From: Crocinitomix algicola
GTDB taxonomy: Bacteria; Bacteroidota; Bacteroidia; Flavobacteriales_D; Crocinitomicaceae
Assembly (NCBI RefSeq): GCF_001661595.2
Contig: NZ_LYPF02000026.1
Coordinates: 34,671-98,670, forward strand
Length of the DNA: 64,000 nt
Direction: 5' to 3'
Notes under the pieces: model-generated
Seen by the model: the letters and a program-made list of their open reading frames with translations, nothing else
Told to the model about the DNA's origin: nothing
Database searches by the model: none
Program-made: the position numbers and the translations under genes
In this document: piece after piece, positions 17,894 through 28,400 of the stretch
How the letters are laid out: each line of letters starts with the position of its first letter
Numbering within the stretch: position 1 is the first letter of the stretch

Positions 17894-17992
17894 CCGGGTA
17901 AGTCTTGTACGACCAGCTCCTGTTGAATCCCCCAGGGTGGGAACACAGCAAGGGTAAATGGTTGAGCGGTGCGATACGAGTAGCTTACCCAC
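17894..17992 (+). ncRNA. ffs: Bacterial small SRP RNA (4.5S)
   Basis: About 97 nt. GGGTAAG at 17896-17902 pairs with CTTACCC at 17984-17990 as the terminal stem. The conserved Ffh-binding domain is visible as AATCCCCCAGG, then a GGAA tetraloop (17940-17943) closed by GTG/CAC, then the asymmetric-loop side ACAGCAAGGGTAA. That pattern is diagnostic of the SRP Alu-less RNA. With Ffh and FtsY it targets membrane proteins during translation. A T-run (17992-17999) and a second hairpin at 18022-18049 lie immediately downstream. Confidence 0.92.
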
Positions 17993-18021
17993 TTTTTTTG
18001 ACATTAACATCCCATTATATA

Positions 18022-18049
18022 AACCACTATTTGCAAGTAGTGGTTTTTT
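18022..18049 (+). terminator. Intrinsic terminator after the SRP RNA gene
   Basis: AACCACTA (18022-18029) and TAGTGGTT (18038-18045) form a perfect 8-bp stem followed by a T-run. It would end transcripts from ffs, or read-through from the WYL gene. Confidence 0.8.
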
Positions 18050-18091
18050 ATTTATTATAATTCAATAATTCGTTCAGCAAGTGAGTTAGTA

Positions 18092-18240
18092 TTTGGCCGC
18101 CGAACAGGCTGTACATTATAGTCTCGTTCTATAAAACATCAAATTTAGTTGCCTCAAGAGTTTGCGACGCTCCACTTTGAGTCAATCTAATTTGATAATT
18201 GTTTTATAGTACACGAGAGCTGCCATTTCCATCCTTGGCG
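18092..18240 (+). repeat. Dispersed palindromic repeat, copy A, carrying a nested long hairpin
   Basis: The element begins TTTGGCCGCC and contains CATTATAGTCTCGTT and ACACGAGAGCTGCCATTTCC. It shares these blocks with copies at 51.2 kb and 63.7 kb. Unlike the other copies, its central palindrome is expanded by about 80 bp that forms its own hairpin: CTATAAAAC (18129-18137) pairs with GTTTTATAG (18201-18209), and inside that TTGCCTCAA opposes TTGAGTCAA. The arms CTCGT/ACGAG outside are the normal palindrome of the family. The rest of the interval from 18241 to 18388 shows nothing I can interpret. Confidence 0.7.
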
Positions 18241-18388
18241 GTAAACATGTTTTTAAGCAGCTGAACACTGCATGGCAATGGTTACTTTATCAACAAGAAA
18301 TGTTATGACGATAAAGCTTATCCTTCGACTTGTATCATATCGTTCATAACTGTTAATAATTTTTTTCGATATTCCGAACGCTAAATTA

Positions 18389-18396
18389 TATCTTTG
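18389..18396 (+). promoter_or_regulatory. -7 box (TATCTTTG) of the transaldolase gene
   Basis: Perfect TAnnTTTG, 25 bp before the ATG at 18422. No obvious -33 TTG at the right distance. Confidence 0.6.
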
Positions 18397-18421
18397 TCTC
18401 AAACAAAAACCTTAATTAAAA

Positions 18422-19078
18422 ATGAAATTTTTTATCGATACAGCAAATCTCGACGAAATCAAAGAAGCAAATGACCTTGGGATTTTAGATGGGGTAACAA
18501 CAAACCCGTCTTTAATGGCTAAAGAAGGCATTACGGGAAGCGAAAATATCTTAAAGCACTACGTTGATATTTGTAATATTGTGGACGGAGATGTGAGCGC
18601 TGAAGTAATCTCAACAGATTACGAAGGAATGATTCGTGAAGGTGAAGCTTTAGCTGCTTTACATGAAAATATCGTGGTAAAAATTCCTATGATTAAGGAT
18701 GGGATTAAAGCAATCAAGTATTTCTCAGATAAAGGTATTCGAACCAATTGTACATTGGTGTTTTCACCAGGTCAAGCCATTCTTGCAGCAAAAGCTGGAG
18801 CAACTTACCTTTCTCCTTTTGTTGGTCGATTGGATGACATCTCTTCAAATGGGTTGGATTTAATCGCTCAAATTAGATTGATTTATGATAACTATCAATT
18901 CGATACGCAAATTTTAGCCGCATCAGTGAGACATACAATGCACATTATAAATTGTGCAGAAATTGGAGCAGATGTTATGACAGGTCCTCTAAGTTCAATC
19001 ATGGGATTATTAAAACATCCTTTAACAGATTCTGGATTAGAAAAATTCTTGGCTGATTACAATAAAGGTAACGCCTAA
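18422..19078 (+). CDS. Transaldolase / fructose-6-phosphate aldolase family (TalC-type)
   Basis: 218 residues, the length of the short TalC/MipB group. [13 protein letters not shown] and [13 protein letters not shown] are the N-terminal signature. The Schiff-base lysine is K87 in ENIVVKIPM, and [20 protein letters not shown] and SVRHTMHI follow. Enzymes of this size are either transaldolases of the pentose phosphate pathway or fructose-6-phosphate aldolases; without the transketolase context I prefer transaldolase, because that is usual in this phylum. It is a single-gene unit with a promoter and a strong terminator. Confidence 0.93.
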   Translation: MKFFIDTANLDEIKEANDLGILDGVTTNPSLMAKEGITGSENILKHYVDICNIVDGDVSAEVISTDYEGMIREGEALAALHENIVVKIPMIKDGIKAIKYFSDKGIRTNCTLVFSPGQAILAAKAGATYLSPFVGRLDDISSNGLDLIAQIRLIYDNYQFDTQILAASVRHTMHIINCAEIGADVMTGPLSSIMGLLKHPLTDSGLEKFLADYNKGNA

Positions 19079-19100
19079 GAATAAATCAACGATAAATACT

Positions 19101-19134
19101 AAAACCGTTTCAATTAAATTGAGACGGTTTTTTT
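19101..19134 (+). terminator. Intrinsic terminator after the transaldolase gene
   Basis: A long stem: AAACCGTTTCAATT opposite AATTGAGACGGTTT with one mismatch and almost no loop, followed by seven T. Confidence 0.88.
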
Positions 19135-19486
19135 GTGCACTATTTGTTCAGCTGGCGCATTCGTGAACCGTCTTTTATGTATAACAGAATACGATGAGTA
19201 TGTTATTTTTAACTTTTCACCATAATCCAGTCATTATGTTGTCTAAAAGTAATTAAACGGTTGAATTAGTGAGACTTCAACCTTTTGCTAAGCGTAATTA
19301 GGTTCTGATTATCGCGCAAAAAAAGAAAGTATAGAGAATTAGTAGCTATGAAAAATACCCACCAAAAATGTTCGTTTCTAATCTATATGCACCGCTATAT
19401 TTCAAAGTATTATTGCAGAAAGGTTGAATAATTCTTCATAAAGAACCCTTTCGGAAAAATTAAATGAAGGGCGATTCGAAACTGAA
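19135..19486. other. Intergenic region without recognisable gene
   Basis: About 350 bp between the transaldolase terminator and the convergent GH3 gene. The only structure I see is GGTTGAA/TTCAACC (19259-19265 and 19276-19282) followed by TTTT, a weak hairpin that could be a terminator remnant. No frame with coding character, no repeat shared with elsewhere in the window. Confidence 0.5.
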
Positions 19487-20572
19487 CTACTCAATGAGTC
19501 CTAAACAAATTTTTAAACGTATAATTTTGCGAACAGATGCATATACTTGTTTTTTAAAAGCTTCGTTTTTATTCATTTCTTCCAATATATCAAACAAGGC
19601 TTTCTCTTCGTCAACAGGCATGAGAATAAAATCGCAGCCCGCTTTCGCCGCTTTTAATTCACAATTAGGAATGTTTACCACACCTCCCATATTCATGGCA
19701 TCAGTTACTACAAGTCCTTTGAAGTTCATATTCCGCTTCAATAAATCGGTAACAATTTTTCGAGAAGTTGATGCAGGTTGATCATCTGTATTATATTCGG
19801 AGTTATTCTTAACGGCTATGTGCGCTACCATAATAGATAGAACACCGGCATTTATTAAGGGAGTATAGTTCTTTACCTCTTTCATCTCCCCGTCGATATA
19901 AACCAGCTTTTTATGCGTGTCACCAACTACATAACCATGTCCAGGGAAATGTTTGGCGGTGGCAACAATTCCTTGATTTTGAGTTTCCTCTATAAATATT
20001 CGTGACCAAATTTGAGCGGTATCAGCATTGTTGCCAAATGCACGGTATGAAATTGCCTCATTTGGAGACATATCAACAACAGGTGCATAGTTATAGTTAA
20101 TGCCAATATCGGTAAGGTCTTTACTTATTGATTTTGCAAAGTAGCGAACTTCATCCCTACTGATCATTTGATTGGCTTTTTTAACGGGAGCACAATTCTT
20201 AATTTTATAACCAATTAAACTTGGTTCTGCATCTGCCGAATAGATTAAGGGTAGTCCGTTCGATTTTTCATTTAACGTATTAAATGCTGAAACCATCTCA
20301 ATAAAACCTTCTTTGGTTCCATTCAGCAACAAAATACCTCCAATGTAATTTTTTCTAAGTAATTCATTAAGGTGACTTTGAGATTTACCTAGTCTTCCTG
20401 CTGCGGGAATTATCATTTGACCGGCTTTACTCGTGTCGGTTAATGTTTCAAATACTTCATCAATTTTTTGTTCTAGTTCTGCGTCATAAACAAAAAAATC
20501 TTTAAGGCTATAGTTTTGTCCGTGTGAAGTTAAAGTACTTGCAAAAGCAAGTGCTGCAATAATAATTCTCAT
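19487..20572 (-). CDS. Glycoside hydrolase family 3 N-terminal protein (beta-N-acetylhexosaminidase-like)
   Basis: 361 residues with a short signal peptide (1-19). The NagZ-type histidine loop is present: KHFPGHG (207-213) followed by D218-T-H220, and the nucleophile aspartate is D291 in VVTDAMNM. This His/Asp pairing marks the NagZ branch of GH3, which removes N-acetylglucosamine from muropeptides. Export indicates a periplasmic role in wall recycling. There is no C-terminal beta-lactamase-like domain, unlike the large fused GH3 proteins seen in the phylum. It is the last gene of a TPR-OmpA-GH3 transcript, 39 bp after the OmpA-like gene. Confidence 0.9.
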   Translation of the reverse strand: MRIIIAALAFASTLTSHGQNYSLKDFFVYDAELEQKIDEVFETLTDTSKAGQMIIPAAGRLGKSQSHLNELLRKNYIGGILLLNGTKEGFIEMVSAFNTLNEKSNGLPLIYSADAEPSLIGYKIKNCAPVKKANQMISRDEVRYFAKSISKDLTDIGINYNYAPVVDMSPNEAISYRAFGNNADTAQIWSRIFIEETQNQGIVATAKHFPGHGYVVGDTHKKLVYIDGEMKEVKNYTPLINAGVLSIMVAHIAVKNNSEYNTDDQPASTSRKIVTDLLKRNMNFKGLVVTDAMNMGGVVNIPNCELKAAKAGCDFILMPVDEEKALFDILEEMNKNEAFKKQVYASVRKIIRLKICLGLIE

Positions 20573-20611
20573 TGGTAGATTATTTAAATTTTGAAAAGAG
20601 GAAAGTCGGAA

Positions 20612-23071
20612 TTAGTTATTTAAAATTTTGACAACAGTTCTTCTGTTTTTCTGATAAGCAACCTCTTTTTCTCGGTTTGTTTTTAAAAGTCGAATTTCTG
20701 AGAGCGAAATAACTGGCTGCTGTTCTCCATATCCCTTTGCTTTGATTCTTGCCGCGTCAATTCCCTTTTTAACAAGGTATTGTTTTGCAATCTCAGCTCT
20801 CTTTTCAGAAAGGTATTGATTGTATTTAGCATCTCCTCGTTGGTCGGTATGTCCTCCTAATTCAATTTTCATTGATGGATTATTACGCATGTTCTCCGCT
20901 AATTCATCCAATGTTTTTTGGGGAGATGCGTTAAATGCAACGTGATTAAGTTTGGCTTGATCAAAAGCGAAGTAAATATTGTATTCTGATTTAGCTGTCC
21001 CCGAACTTTCAATAGTTCCCTTAACGGTTTCATTCTCTTTTTTGTTAGTGCTCACAGCGACTTCATCAATGTCTACTTTTTCCTTTTGCGTGACATGCTC
21101 TTCTGTATCAGTATTCACTGGTTTATCTTCGATGGTGTTAGTTTTATTTCCATCCTTTTTAACTTCTTCAGAAGACTGATTAGTTTGCTCATTATTTTCA
21201 GCAATTTGCTCATCCGCTGTTGTAGTGCTATTACCAGTTGTTCCATTGGAGCCATCCTCTTTCGGAGTATCGTCGGTTGACGGTTGATTTACGCGATTGC
21301 GTATAACATCATCTGATTTTTCTGGGTCGTCATTCTTAACGATCATATCAAGTGGGGTTTCGCCCTTACCACCTAAGACAAAATTTAGCTCCTCGTAGGC
21401 TGGAACGACCATATCTGTTGTAAGCTGTTTTTTGCCAAATTGAAATCCATCGGATGTAGCTTCAACCTCAATTTCTTTTCCAGGGTCAAGAAGAACAGAG
21501 TAGTAACCATCTGCAAGCGTATTCACCTTTTTGATTATATTGTCTGTTTTACGGTCTTTTATAGTTAATTGACCGGGAATTCCGTTTCCATCTGAATCGG
21601 TTAATTGTCCGCTCAATAAAAATTTTGGTTGATCTTTTTCAAGAGGTGTTAATGCTGTTCTTTGATGTTCAAAAGCTTGTAGTTCATTTTGTAACTCAAT
21701 TACAGCTGGTTTTTTTGCAGCACCCAAAAAGGTGATTTTATAAATATCTTTCTCTCCAAAACCATCTTGTCTCCAAGAAGAATAATAAGCATACCTTGAA
21801 TTACCAGTTACGACAAAGTAAATATCATCATCAGGTGTGTTAATAGGGTATCCAATATTTTCAGGTTTCGACCATGAGTTGTCTTCTTCATTGTAGATTG
21901 TCTTAAATACATCTAATCCGCCCATGTTCGCATGGCCATCTGATGAAAAATATAATGTTCGCGTAGGGTCATGGTAGAATACACCTTTTTCTTCGAACTC
22001 GGTATTAATAACACTGCCTAAATTCTGTACATCTGTCCACTTTTCTTTTTCAGTATTCCAAGTCGCTTTATAAATATCATGTTGACCAAATCCTCCAGGT
22101 TTGTTTGAAACAAAAAATAAAGTTTGCTCATCAAATGAAAGAGAAGCACTTGATTCGTGATATTTAGTGTTTATTCCATCTCCTATACTTTGAGGCTCTG
22201 CCCATGTTTTGTCATCAAGCTCACGCGTGATAAATAGATCGCCATTTTTCGCATTAATTCCTTTGTAAATGAAAACTGATTTACCATCAGCAGCTATTCC
22301 TACAGTTGCATCATGTGATTCTGTATTAATTGGCTTACCAATATTTTTGGCCGTTTGCCATTCTTCTTTAAACTCTCGTTTTGAGAAATAAATATCCTCA
22401 TAATATTTCCCCGACCGATCAGTTTTACCACCTTCAGAATCTGGACGTCGGCCGGTAAAGAATAAAACTTTATTATCTGCTGAAATAACAGGTGAAAACT
22501 CAGAATATTCAGTGTTTATGCTATCTCCTAAATTATCGATCCACACGCGGATCGGTGATTTGATTAATTCTAACCCTGTATTGCACTCTTGAATTTTTCT
22601 CTCAATGAAAAATGCTTGCTCCGAATCATTGTCGTTCAGTGTTTGCTTGAAACTATTGTAATATTCAATGGCAAGATCAAACTCTCCCCAAAGCTGATAT
22701 GATTGCCCCAAATAAAAGTCGAGTTCAGGGTCAATTTCAGGGTTTACCTTTTCCACAAATTGAAAATGAGCTAAGCTATTCAGTTTGTTCGCACTGTACA
22801 AGTAACAAACGCCTATTTTATAGTTTAACATCGAAGAATAGGGATTGAATTTTTGGGCATCCAAATAATGCTTTAAAGCTTCGTCGACAAGCTCATCTTT
22901 TCCGTCAAAAAAGTACGAATCTCCTGTTCGTATTGATTTTACGGCTTGCTCGAATCCAAGCTTGTCATCTGCGAAAATCTTTTTATCAAAAGGGACGTCT
23001 TCGTTCTGAGCAAATCCTGTTGAGGTAATGCAAAGACAAAAAATATAAAAAATGGCTTTTAGACTATTCAT
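20612..23071 (-). CDS. OmpA-family protein with TPR and PD40 propeller repeats
   Basis: 819 residues with a signal peptide ending at FAQ (about 22). TPR-like helices occupy about 30-160. WD40-like PD40 repeats (about 180-430) show the recurrent SFDEQTLFFVSNKPGGFGQHD-type motif with GxxDIY turns. A carboxypeptidase-regulatory-like beta domain follows (about 480-560, LTDSDGNGIPGQLTIKD), then a 120-residue Asp/Glu/Thr/Asn-rich linker, then OmpA (about 700-815) with IELGGHTDQRG and YLSEKRAEIAKQYL. The architecture matches the peptidoglycan-binding T9SS-associated proteins of the PorE/SprE neighbourhood type, but orthology is not proven. It overlaps the upstream TPR gene by 8 bp. Confidence 0.9.
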   Translation of the reverse strand: MNSLKAIFYIFCLCITSTGFAQNEDVPFDKKIFADDKLGFEQAVKSIRTGDSYFFDGKDELVDEALKHYLDAQKFNPYSSMLNYKIGVCYLYSANKLNSLAHFQFVEKVNPEIDPELDFYLGQSYQLWGEFDLAIEYYNSFKQTLNDNDSEQAFFIERKIQECNTGLELIKSPIRVWIDNLGDSINTEYSEFSPVISADNKVLFFTGRRPDSEGGKTDRSGKYYEDIYFSKREFKEEWQTAKNIGKPINTESHDATVGIAADGKSVFIYKGINAKNGDLFITRELDDKTWAEPQSIGDGINTKYHESSASLSFDEQTLFFVSNKPGGFGQHDIYKATWNTEKEKWTDVQNLGSVINTEFEEKGVFYHDPTRTLYFSSDGHANMGGLDVFKTIYNEEDNSWSKPENIGYPINTPDDDIYFVVTGNSRYAYYSSWRQDGFGEKDIYKITFLGAAKKPAVIELQNELQAFEHQRTALTPLEKDQPKFLLSGQLTDSDGNGIPGQLTIKDRKTDNIIKKVNTLADGYYSVLLDPGKEIEVEATSDGFQFGKKQLTTDMVVPAYEELNFVLGGKGETPLDMIVKNDDPEKSDDVIRNRVNQPSTDDTPKEDGSNGTTGNSTTTADEQIAENNEQTNQSSEEVKKDGNKTNTIEDKPVNTDTEEHVTQKEKVDIDEVAVSTNKKENETVKGTIESSGTAKSEYNIYFAFDQAKLNHVAFNASPQKTLDELAENMRNNPSMKIELGGHTDQRGDAKYNQYLSEKRAEIAKQYLVKKGIDAARIKAKGYGEQQPVISLSEIRLLKTNREKEVAYQKNRRTVVKILNN

Positions 23072-24116
23072 TACAAATTGAACTATTTAAATATTCTACC
23101 GCTCGTTGAGACCCTAAAAGGAAAGCTTCTTCCCAGTCAGCACAAGCTTGTTCTAAATTTCTTAACATTTCATTGGCAATACCGCGATTAAAATAGGCTT
23201 CACTATTTTCAGGCGATAGGTCAATGACTTGATTACATTTTTCTACAGCTTTTTCATACTCCTCCATATCTATGTATAAGGCGCTAAAGTATATTAAACA
23301 TGAAATATTATCTCGATCTAAATTATACGCTTTCTCATAAGCAGTTTTTGCTTTCTCAAATTCCTTTTTTTCTTGATGATAATAACCTTCTATCAACAAC
23401 AAATTAATCTGTTCATCCGGTGTTTGACTATTCTCTCCTGCATTTGCTAATAAGTTCGGAATTTTCTCAAAATCCTTTAATGTTACTAATGTGTTGATTA
23501 ATCTCAGGTTGGAATAATGATGTAGGGAATCAAGTGTGATGGCTTGTTCATAATTTTTTCGAGCAGCAATAAAATCACCTTTGAATTCATTTAAGTTTCC
23601 GAGATAATACCAATACTCAATGTTGTTTTTTTGGCGATTAGAAAGGGCATCGAAATAGATTGCGGCTTCATCAAATTGATTGAGTCTTGAATATGCCCGG
23701 GCCAGCGCTAATTGATTTTCGTCACTATTATTGCCTAAAGCAATTGATTTTTGAAGATATTCGGCCGCATTTTTATAATCTCCTGTTTCAACAATAGTTT
23801 TTCCCATTAACCCCATGGCTTGACCTGAGTTGGGACGATTATTCAGGGCATTTTGACATGCCAACACGGCTTTTTTATAGTCACCTTGTTGGTAACGAAT
23901 TTGAGCAATACCCATGTTCGCCTCGAAACAAGACGTGTCAAGTGATAAACATTTGTTGAAGTGTTCTAAAGCTTCTTCGTCAGATTTTAATTCGTAGGCT
24001 TTAATTCCTAGTTTATATTCTTTTTCAACTTGCTTGCTGTAACTATGATTTTGGCTTTTGACACCAAAAACAGACAACATTATTGTGAATAAAGTAAGTA
24101 TCGCTTTTGTTTTCAT
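23064..24116 (-). CDS. Exported tetratricopeptide repeat protein
   Basis: 350 residues with a signal peptide (about 1-21, ending VKSQN). Roughly nine TPR units fill the rest, with typical cores such as EALEHFNKCLSLDTSCFEAN, AAEYLQKSIALGNN and AYFNRGIANEMLRNLEQACA. It has no enzymatic domain and is probably a protein-interaction scaffold. Its 3' end overlaps the OmpA/PD40 gene by 8 bp, and GH3 follows, so all three are expected to be expressed together and to act at the cell envelope. Confidence 0.88.
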   Translation of the reverse strand: MKTKAILTLFTIMLSVFGVKSQNHSYSKQVEKEYKLGIKAYELKSDEEALEHFNKCLSLDTSCFEANMGIAQIRYQQGDYKKAVLACQNALNNRPNSGQAMGLMGKTIVETGDYKNAAEYLQKSIALGNNSDENQLALARAYSRLNQFDEAAIYFDALSNRQKNNIEYWYYLGNLNEFKGDFIAARKNYEQAITLDSLHHYSNLRLINTLVTLKDFEKIPNLLANAGENSQTPDEQINLLLIEGYYHQEKKEFEKAKTAYEKAYNLDRDNISCLIYFSALYIDMEEYEKAVEKCNQVIDLSPENSEAYFNRGIANEMLRNLEQACADWEEAFLLGSQRAVEYLNSSICNE

Positions 24117-24320
24117 TTAATCCTCGTTGTGAAGTTTAATGTTTTGTCACTGAAAGTCCCAAGACTTTAATAGCTTACGAATTTACGAAAAAAACAGCAT
24201 GAAATATAAAATCTCACCTTAAAAGGTAGAATAAGACGATGATTTTCATTATTTAATCTACATAAATTAGAATTTGGTCGATTTTTGAAGACCAAGCTCA
24301 AGATTTACTACCTTTATAAA

Positions 24321-25409
24321 ATGGGAAAATCAAAATCTATTTTTAATAAAAAGGCAATCAGTTTTTTAACGAGTTATTTGAATAATCCATCGCCAACGGG
24401 TTTCGAACAAGAAGGTCAAAAATTGTGGTTAAACTATTTAAAACCATATATCGACGATTATTCAATTGATAACTATGGGACTGTTGTTGGTATAATAAAT
24501 CCAGAAGCAGACTATAAAGTTGTAATTGAGGCGCATGCGGATGAAATTTCATGGTTTGTTCATTACATTACTGATGATGGCTTTATTTATTTGAGAAGAA
24601 ATGGTGGTTCAGATCATCAAATTGCACCTTCGAAACGTGTAAATATTCATACAGAAAAGGGTATAGTTAAGGCTGTTTTTGGATGGCCAGCAATTCATAC
24701 ACGAAAAGGAAAAGAAGCGGGTCCTTCTTTGGAGAATATTTTTTTGGATGCAGGTTGTGATACAAAAGAAGAAGTTGAAAGCCTTGGTATTCATGTTGGT
24801 TGTGTTATCACTTATGAGGATGAATTTTTAATTTTAAATGAAAATCGTCTAGTTGGAAGAGCATTAGACAATAGAATTGGTGGTTTTATGATTGCCGAAG
24901 TAGCTCGATTGTTAAAAGAGAATAAAATTAAGTTGCCATTTGGTTTATACATAACTAATTCTGTTCAAGAAGAAGTTGGTCTGCGTGGCGCGCAAATGAT
25001 AGCAGAGCATATTAAGCCGAATGTTGCAATCGTTACAGACGTTTGTCATGATACAAATACACCTATGATTAATAAAATTGTTCAAGGTGATTTAAAAAAC
25101 GGAAAAGGGCCGGTACTGACTTACGGTCCAGCGGTGCAAAATAATCTTTTGAAATTGGTTATGAATGCTGCAGAAGATAAGAATATCCCATTCCAACGTG
25201 CTGCGGCTTCTCGGGCAACTGGAACGGATACGGATGCTTTTGCTTATTCCAATGCCGGCGTTCCTTCTGTACTTATATCCACCCCTTTGCGATATATGCA
25301 TACAACCGTTGAAATGGCCCACAAAGATGATGTTGAAAATGGTGTTAAATTAATTTATGAAAGTCTTCTTAAAATAAAAAACGGGCACGATTTTCGTTAT
25401 TTTAGTTAA
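24321..25409 (+). CDS. M42 family metallopeptidase (glutamyl aminopeptidase/FrvX-like)
   Basis: 362 residues from ATG 24321. A TTG 12 codons upstream exists, but a TACCTTTA promoter-like box (24309-24316) lies between them. The dinuclear metal site of the family is recognisable: histidine in VVIEAHADEISW, aspartate in GRALDNRIGG, the catalytic pair in NSVQEEVGLRGA, aspartate in VTDVCHDT and the final histidine in MHTTVEMAH. PTGFEQEGQKLW is the typical opening. M42 enzymes are cytoplasmic, usually dodecameric aminopeptidases. The cytoplasmic location agrees with the lack of a signal peptide. Confidence 0.93.
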   Translation: MGKSKSIFNKKAISFLTSYLNNPSPTGFEQEGQKLWLNYLKPYIDDYSIDNYGTVVGIINPEADYKVVIEAHADEISWFVHYITDDGFIYLRRNGGSDHQIAPSKRVNIHTEKGIVKAVFGWPAIHTRKGKEAGPSLENIFLDAGCDTKEEVESLGIHVGCVITYEDEFLILNENRLVGRALDNRIGGFMIAEVARLLKENKIKLPFGLYITNSVQEEVGLRGAQMIAEHIKPNVAIVTDVCHDTNTPMINKIVQGDLKNGKGPVLTYGPAVQNNLLKLVMNAAEDKNIPFQRAAASRATGTDTDAFAYSNAGVPSVLISTPLRYMHTTVEMAHKDDVENGVKLIYESLLKIKNGHDFRYFS

Positions 25410-25421
25410 TAAAATTCAAAC

Positions 25422-28400
25422 ATGAAAAATGTACTGTTGAGCCTGATACTTCTTGTTTCCATTTTTTCGATTAAGGGAAAGAATCAACCGGAAGTGGTCT
25501 TGACAACGGGACATAATGATCAAATTAATGCACTGGCTGTCACTAAAGATGGTCAATTGCTTGCGAGCGCATCTAATGATAAGCAGGTTAAAATTTGGGA
25601 TTTAAGAACAGGAAAAGAGTTTAGAACCCTTCCGTCGACCGATGGAAGGGTTTTGCAATTGGCTTTTTCAAATGATCAGAAAACATTGGCAGGAACGTCT
25701 TTTAATGATGAGCTGATTGTTTGGGATGCAATTGAAGGAACTGAAATTTTTCATGCACAAGCTGGAAATGGTAAAGGGATAGGCTTCAATAAGGATGGAA
25801 CGGTTTTGTTTTATTTTGGTCCTGATAATCGAATTAAGAAACTTGATTTAAAAAGTTTAAAGCAGGAGACCTTGAATGAAATGTCTTTAATTGACTTCGT
25901 TTTAGATGAGGAGAAAAACATGCTTTATGGTCTAGATCACCTCGGTAAATTAATTAAGATAGATCTGGTAACGGGCGATTTTATTAAAGAATTTCAACTT
26001 TTCAATACATTTATTTTCCCATTTTGTTCATCAAAAATTTCAAAAGACGGTAGGTTTATTATTTATGGGTTTAATGATGATAAGGTACGCGTGTTTGATA
26101 CTGAATTAGAAGAGTTTATTTATGAATCACCTAAATTTTCGTCCAAAATTATAGCACTTTCTATAGATGCTGAAAATCAGTTAGCTTATATATCGCTTAG
26201 TGAAAATAAATTAGTGGTTTTTGACTATCATAAGAAGAAAAAAGTTCAAAATTTTAAATATCCAATCGGCCAGTTTTATATTCAATCCATAGCTGATAAC
26301 TGGATAAATGACCTTCTTTTTCTAGCTTCTTACGATCGCATCACAATTTTGAATACAAAACATCGAAAGGTGGTAAGGAATTTGAACCGAAGGGTAAATC
26401 GAGTAATGAATTTTTCATATGACCCTACCGGAAAATATCTTGCAGTTGCTACTGATAAATTGAATTTGAAAATATGGGATCTAACTTTAAACAAGGTTAT
26501 TGACAGTATTCCAGGCTTTTTTCCATGTCAGTTTATGCCGGATGGACAGTCAATTCTTGCAATGACTTCACAGTTGAAAATTGGTCAATTCGATATTGAG
26601 TCAGGTAAGTTAATTAATGAGTTAGATACTGATTATGAAGTTATTCAATCACTCACGGTTTCTGAGGATGGAAAGTTTATTGCAGCTGCTGGATATCAAA
26701 ATATTATCAAGGTTTGGGAGGTTGAAACTGGGAAACGAATTGCCGATTTAAAAGGGCATACTGGAGGTGTCTTGAGTTTGGATTTTCATCCTACTAAACC
26801 TTTATTGGTATCAGGGAGTTTGGATGAAACTTCTAAAGTCTGGAACTATGTCACACAAGTCTTGGAACAAAATTTTACGGATCAAAGTATTTCTATAAAG
26901 GCGGTTAAATTCAGTCCAAATGGAGAGTACCTTGCTAGTGCTTCATGGGGGAAGGATATTAAAGTTCGGAATACAAATAATTGGGAGACCGTCTACACAT
27001 TAAAGGGACATGAAAATAGTATAAATTCAATTGATTTCTCCTATGACAACGCTTTTTTGATTTCAGGAGCTGGAAATAATTCAGTGGGTCGTGCGGACAA
27101 CAGTGTTATCTGCTGGTCACTTAAATCGGGTGAAGTAAAATGTAAATTTAATTCTCATAAAGGTGAAGTTATTAAGGTGGTTTCCGACCCTAATTCGCAT
27201 CGTTTTTTTTCGGCCTCGATTGATGGGGCAATAAATTACTTCGACTTTCAATCCTGCGAATTGGTGGCTACCTATCACGGGGTAGGTGGGAATGAGTTTA
27301 TGATTTATACGCCCGATAATTATTACTTTGCCTCACGAAAGGCTACTAATGCGGTTGGGTTTAGAGTAGGTGAAAAGGTGGTGCCGTTTGAACAATATGA
27401 TGTGTTTTTAAATCGACCGGATATTGTTGCGAGTAGAATAGGGAAAAGTCATCCTCAATTAATAAAAGCATATTATTACCTTTTTAAAAAGCGATTACGA
27501 AAACTAAATTTGAACGAAGATGAAATTGAACTTAATTACGAGCTTCCTCAACTTGAAAATGAAACAGAGTATGCTTTAGTCACTGATGCTGATTCGCAAG
27601 TTGTTTGGATAAAGGCATGGGATAATCATTCTTTTATTCAATCAATTTTGGTCGAGGTAAATGGCGTTCCAATATACGGAAGAGGAGGAATGAAAGTTGA
27701 CCATCAAATTAAATCGTTTCGTAAAGAATTGACAATTCCATTAGTTGAAGGAGAGAATCGCATACTAATTTCTTGCCGAAATTCTAATGGAGTTGAATCG
27801 TTATATGAGCAATTAGATATATACAGAACGAAAACTGAAAAAAAGCATAATCTTTATATTGTATCAATCGGTGTTTCAGAATACGAGGATGATCGTTTTA
27901 ACTTAAAATATCCAAAAAAAGATGCTACAGATGTTTTAACGACTTTTGCCACAAGTAAGAATCATTTTAACCACATTTATACCAAATTGCTTGTTGATAA
28001 GGAGGTTGATGATTCCGTATTTTTTGATTTAGCTTCGTTTTTTGAATCATGTACACATGAAGACATGGTCATTGTGTTTTTGGCTGGGCATGGTGTTTTA
28101 AACGCCGATTATGACTATTTTTTTGCTACGCATAAAATGGATTTTGACAGTCCAGAAAAAGAAGGTATTTCGTATCAAATGATTACTGGATTAATGGAAA
28201 AAATTAAAGCCTATAAAAAAGTATTAATCATGGACACTTGTCATTCGGGAGAGCTTGATAAAGATGAGCTAGAGGTTGGACCCGCTCCAGAAGTGGAGTC
28301 TGGTACCTTAAAATTCCGTTCGTCAGGTGCTGGAGTGCGAATAAAAGAAGGTATAGGCACGCAGTCGCTGGCCAAGTTGACAGAGGACTTATTTGCAGAT

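Noticed and set aside
19259..19282. GGTTGAA/TTCAACC hairpin as a terminator for GH3 or the transaldolase gene
   Set aside because: The stem is short with a 10-base loop and only four T; the transaldolase gene already has a strong terminator, and the GH3 stop is more than 200 bp away.
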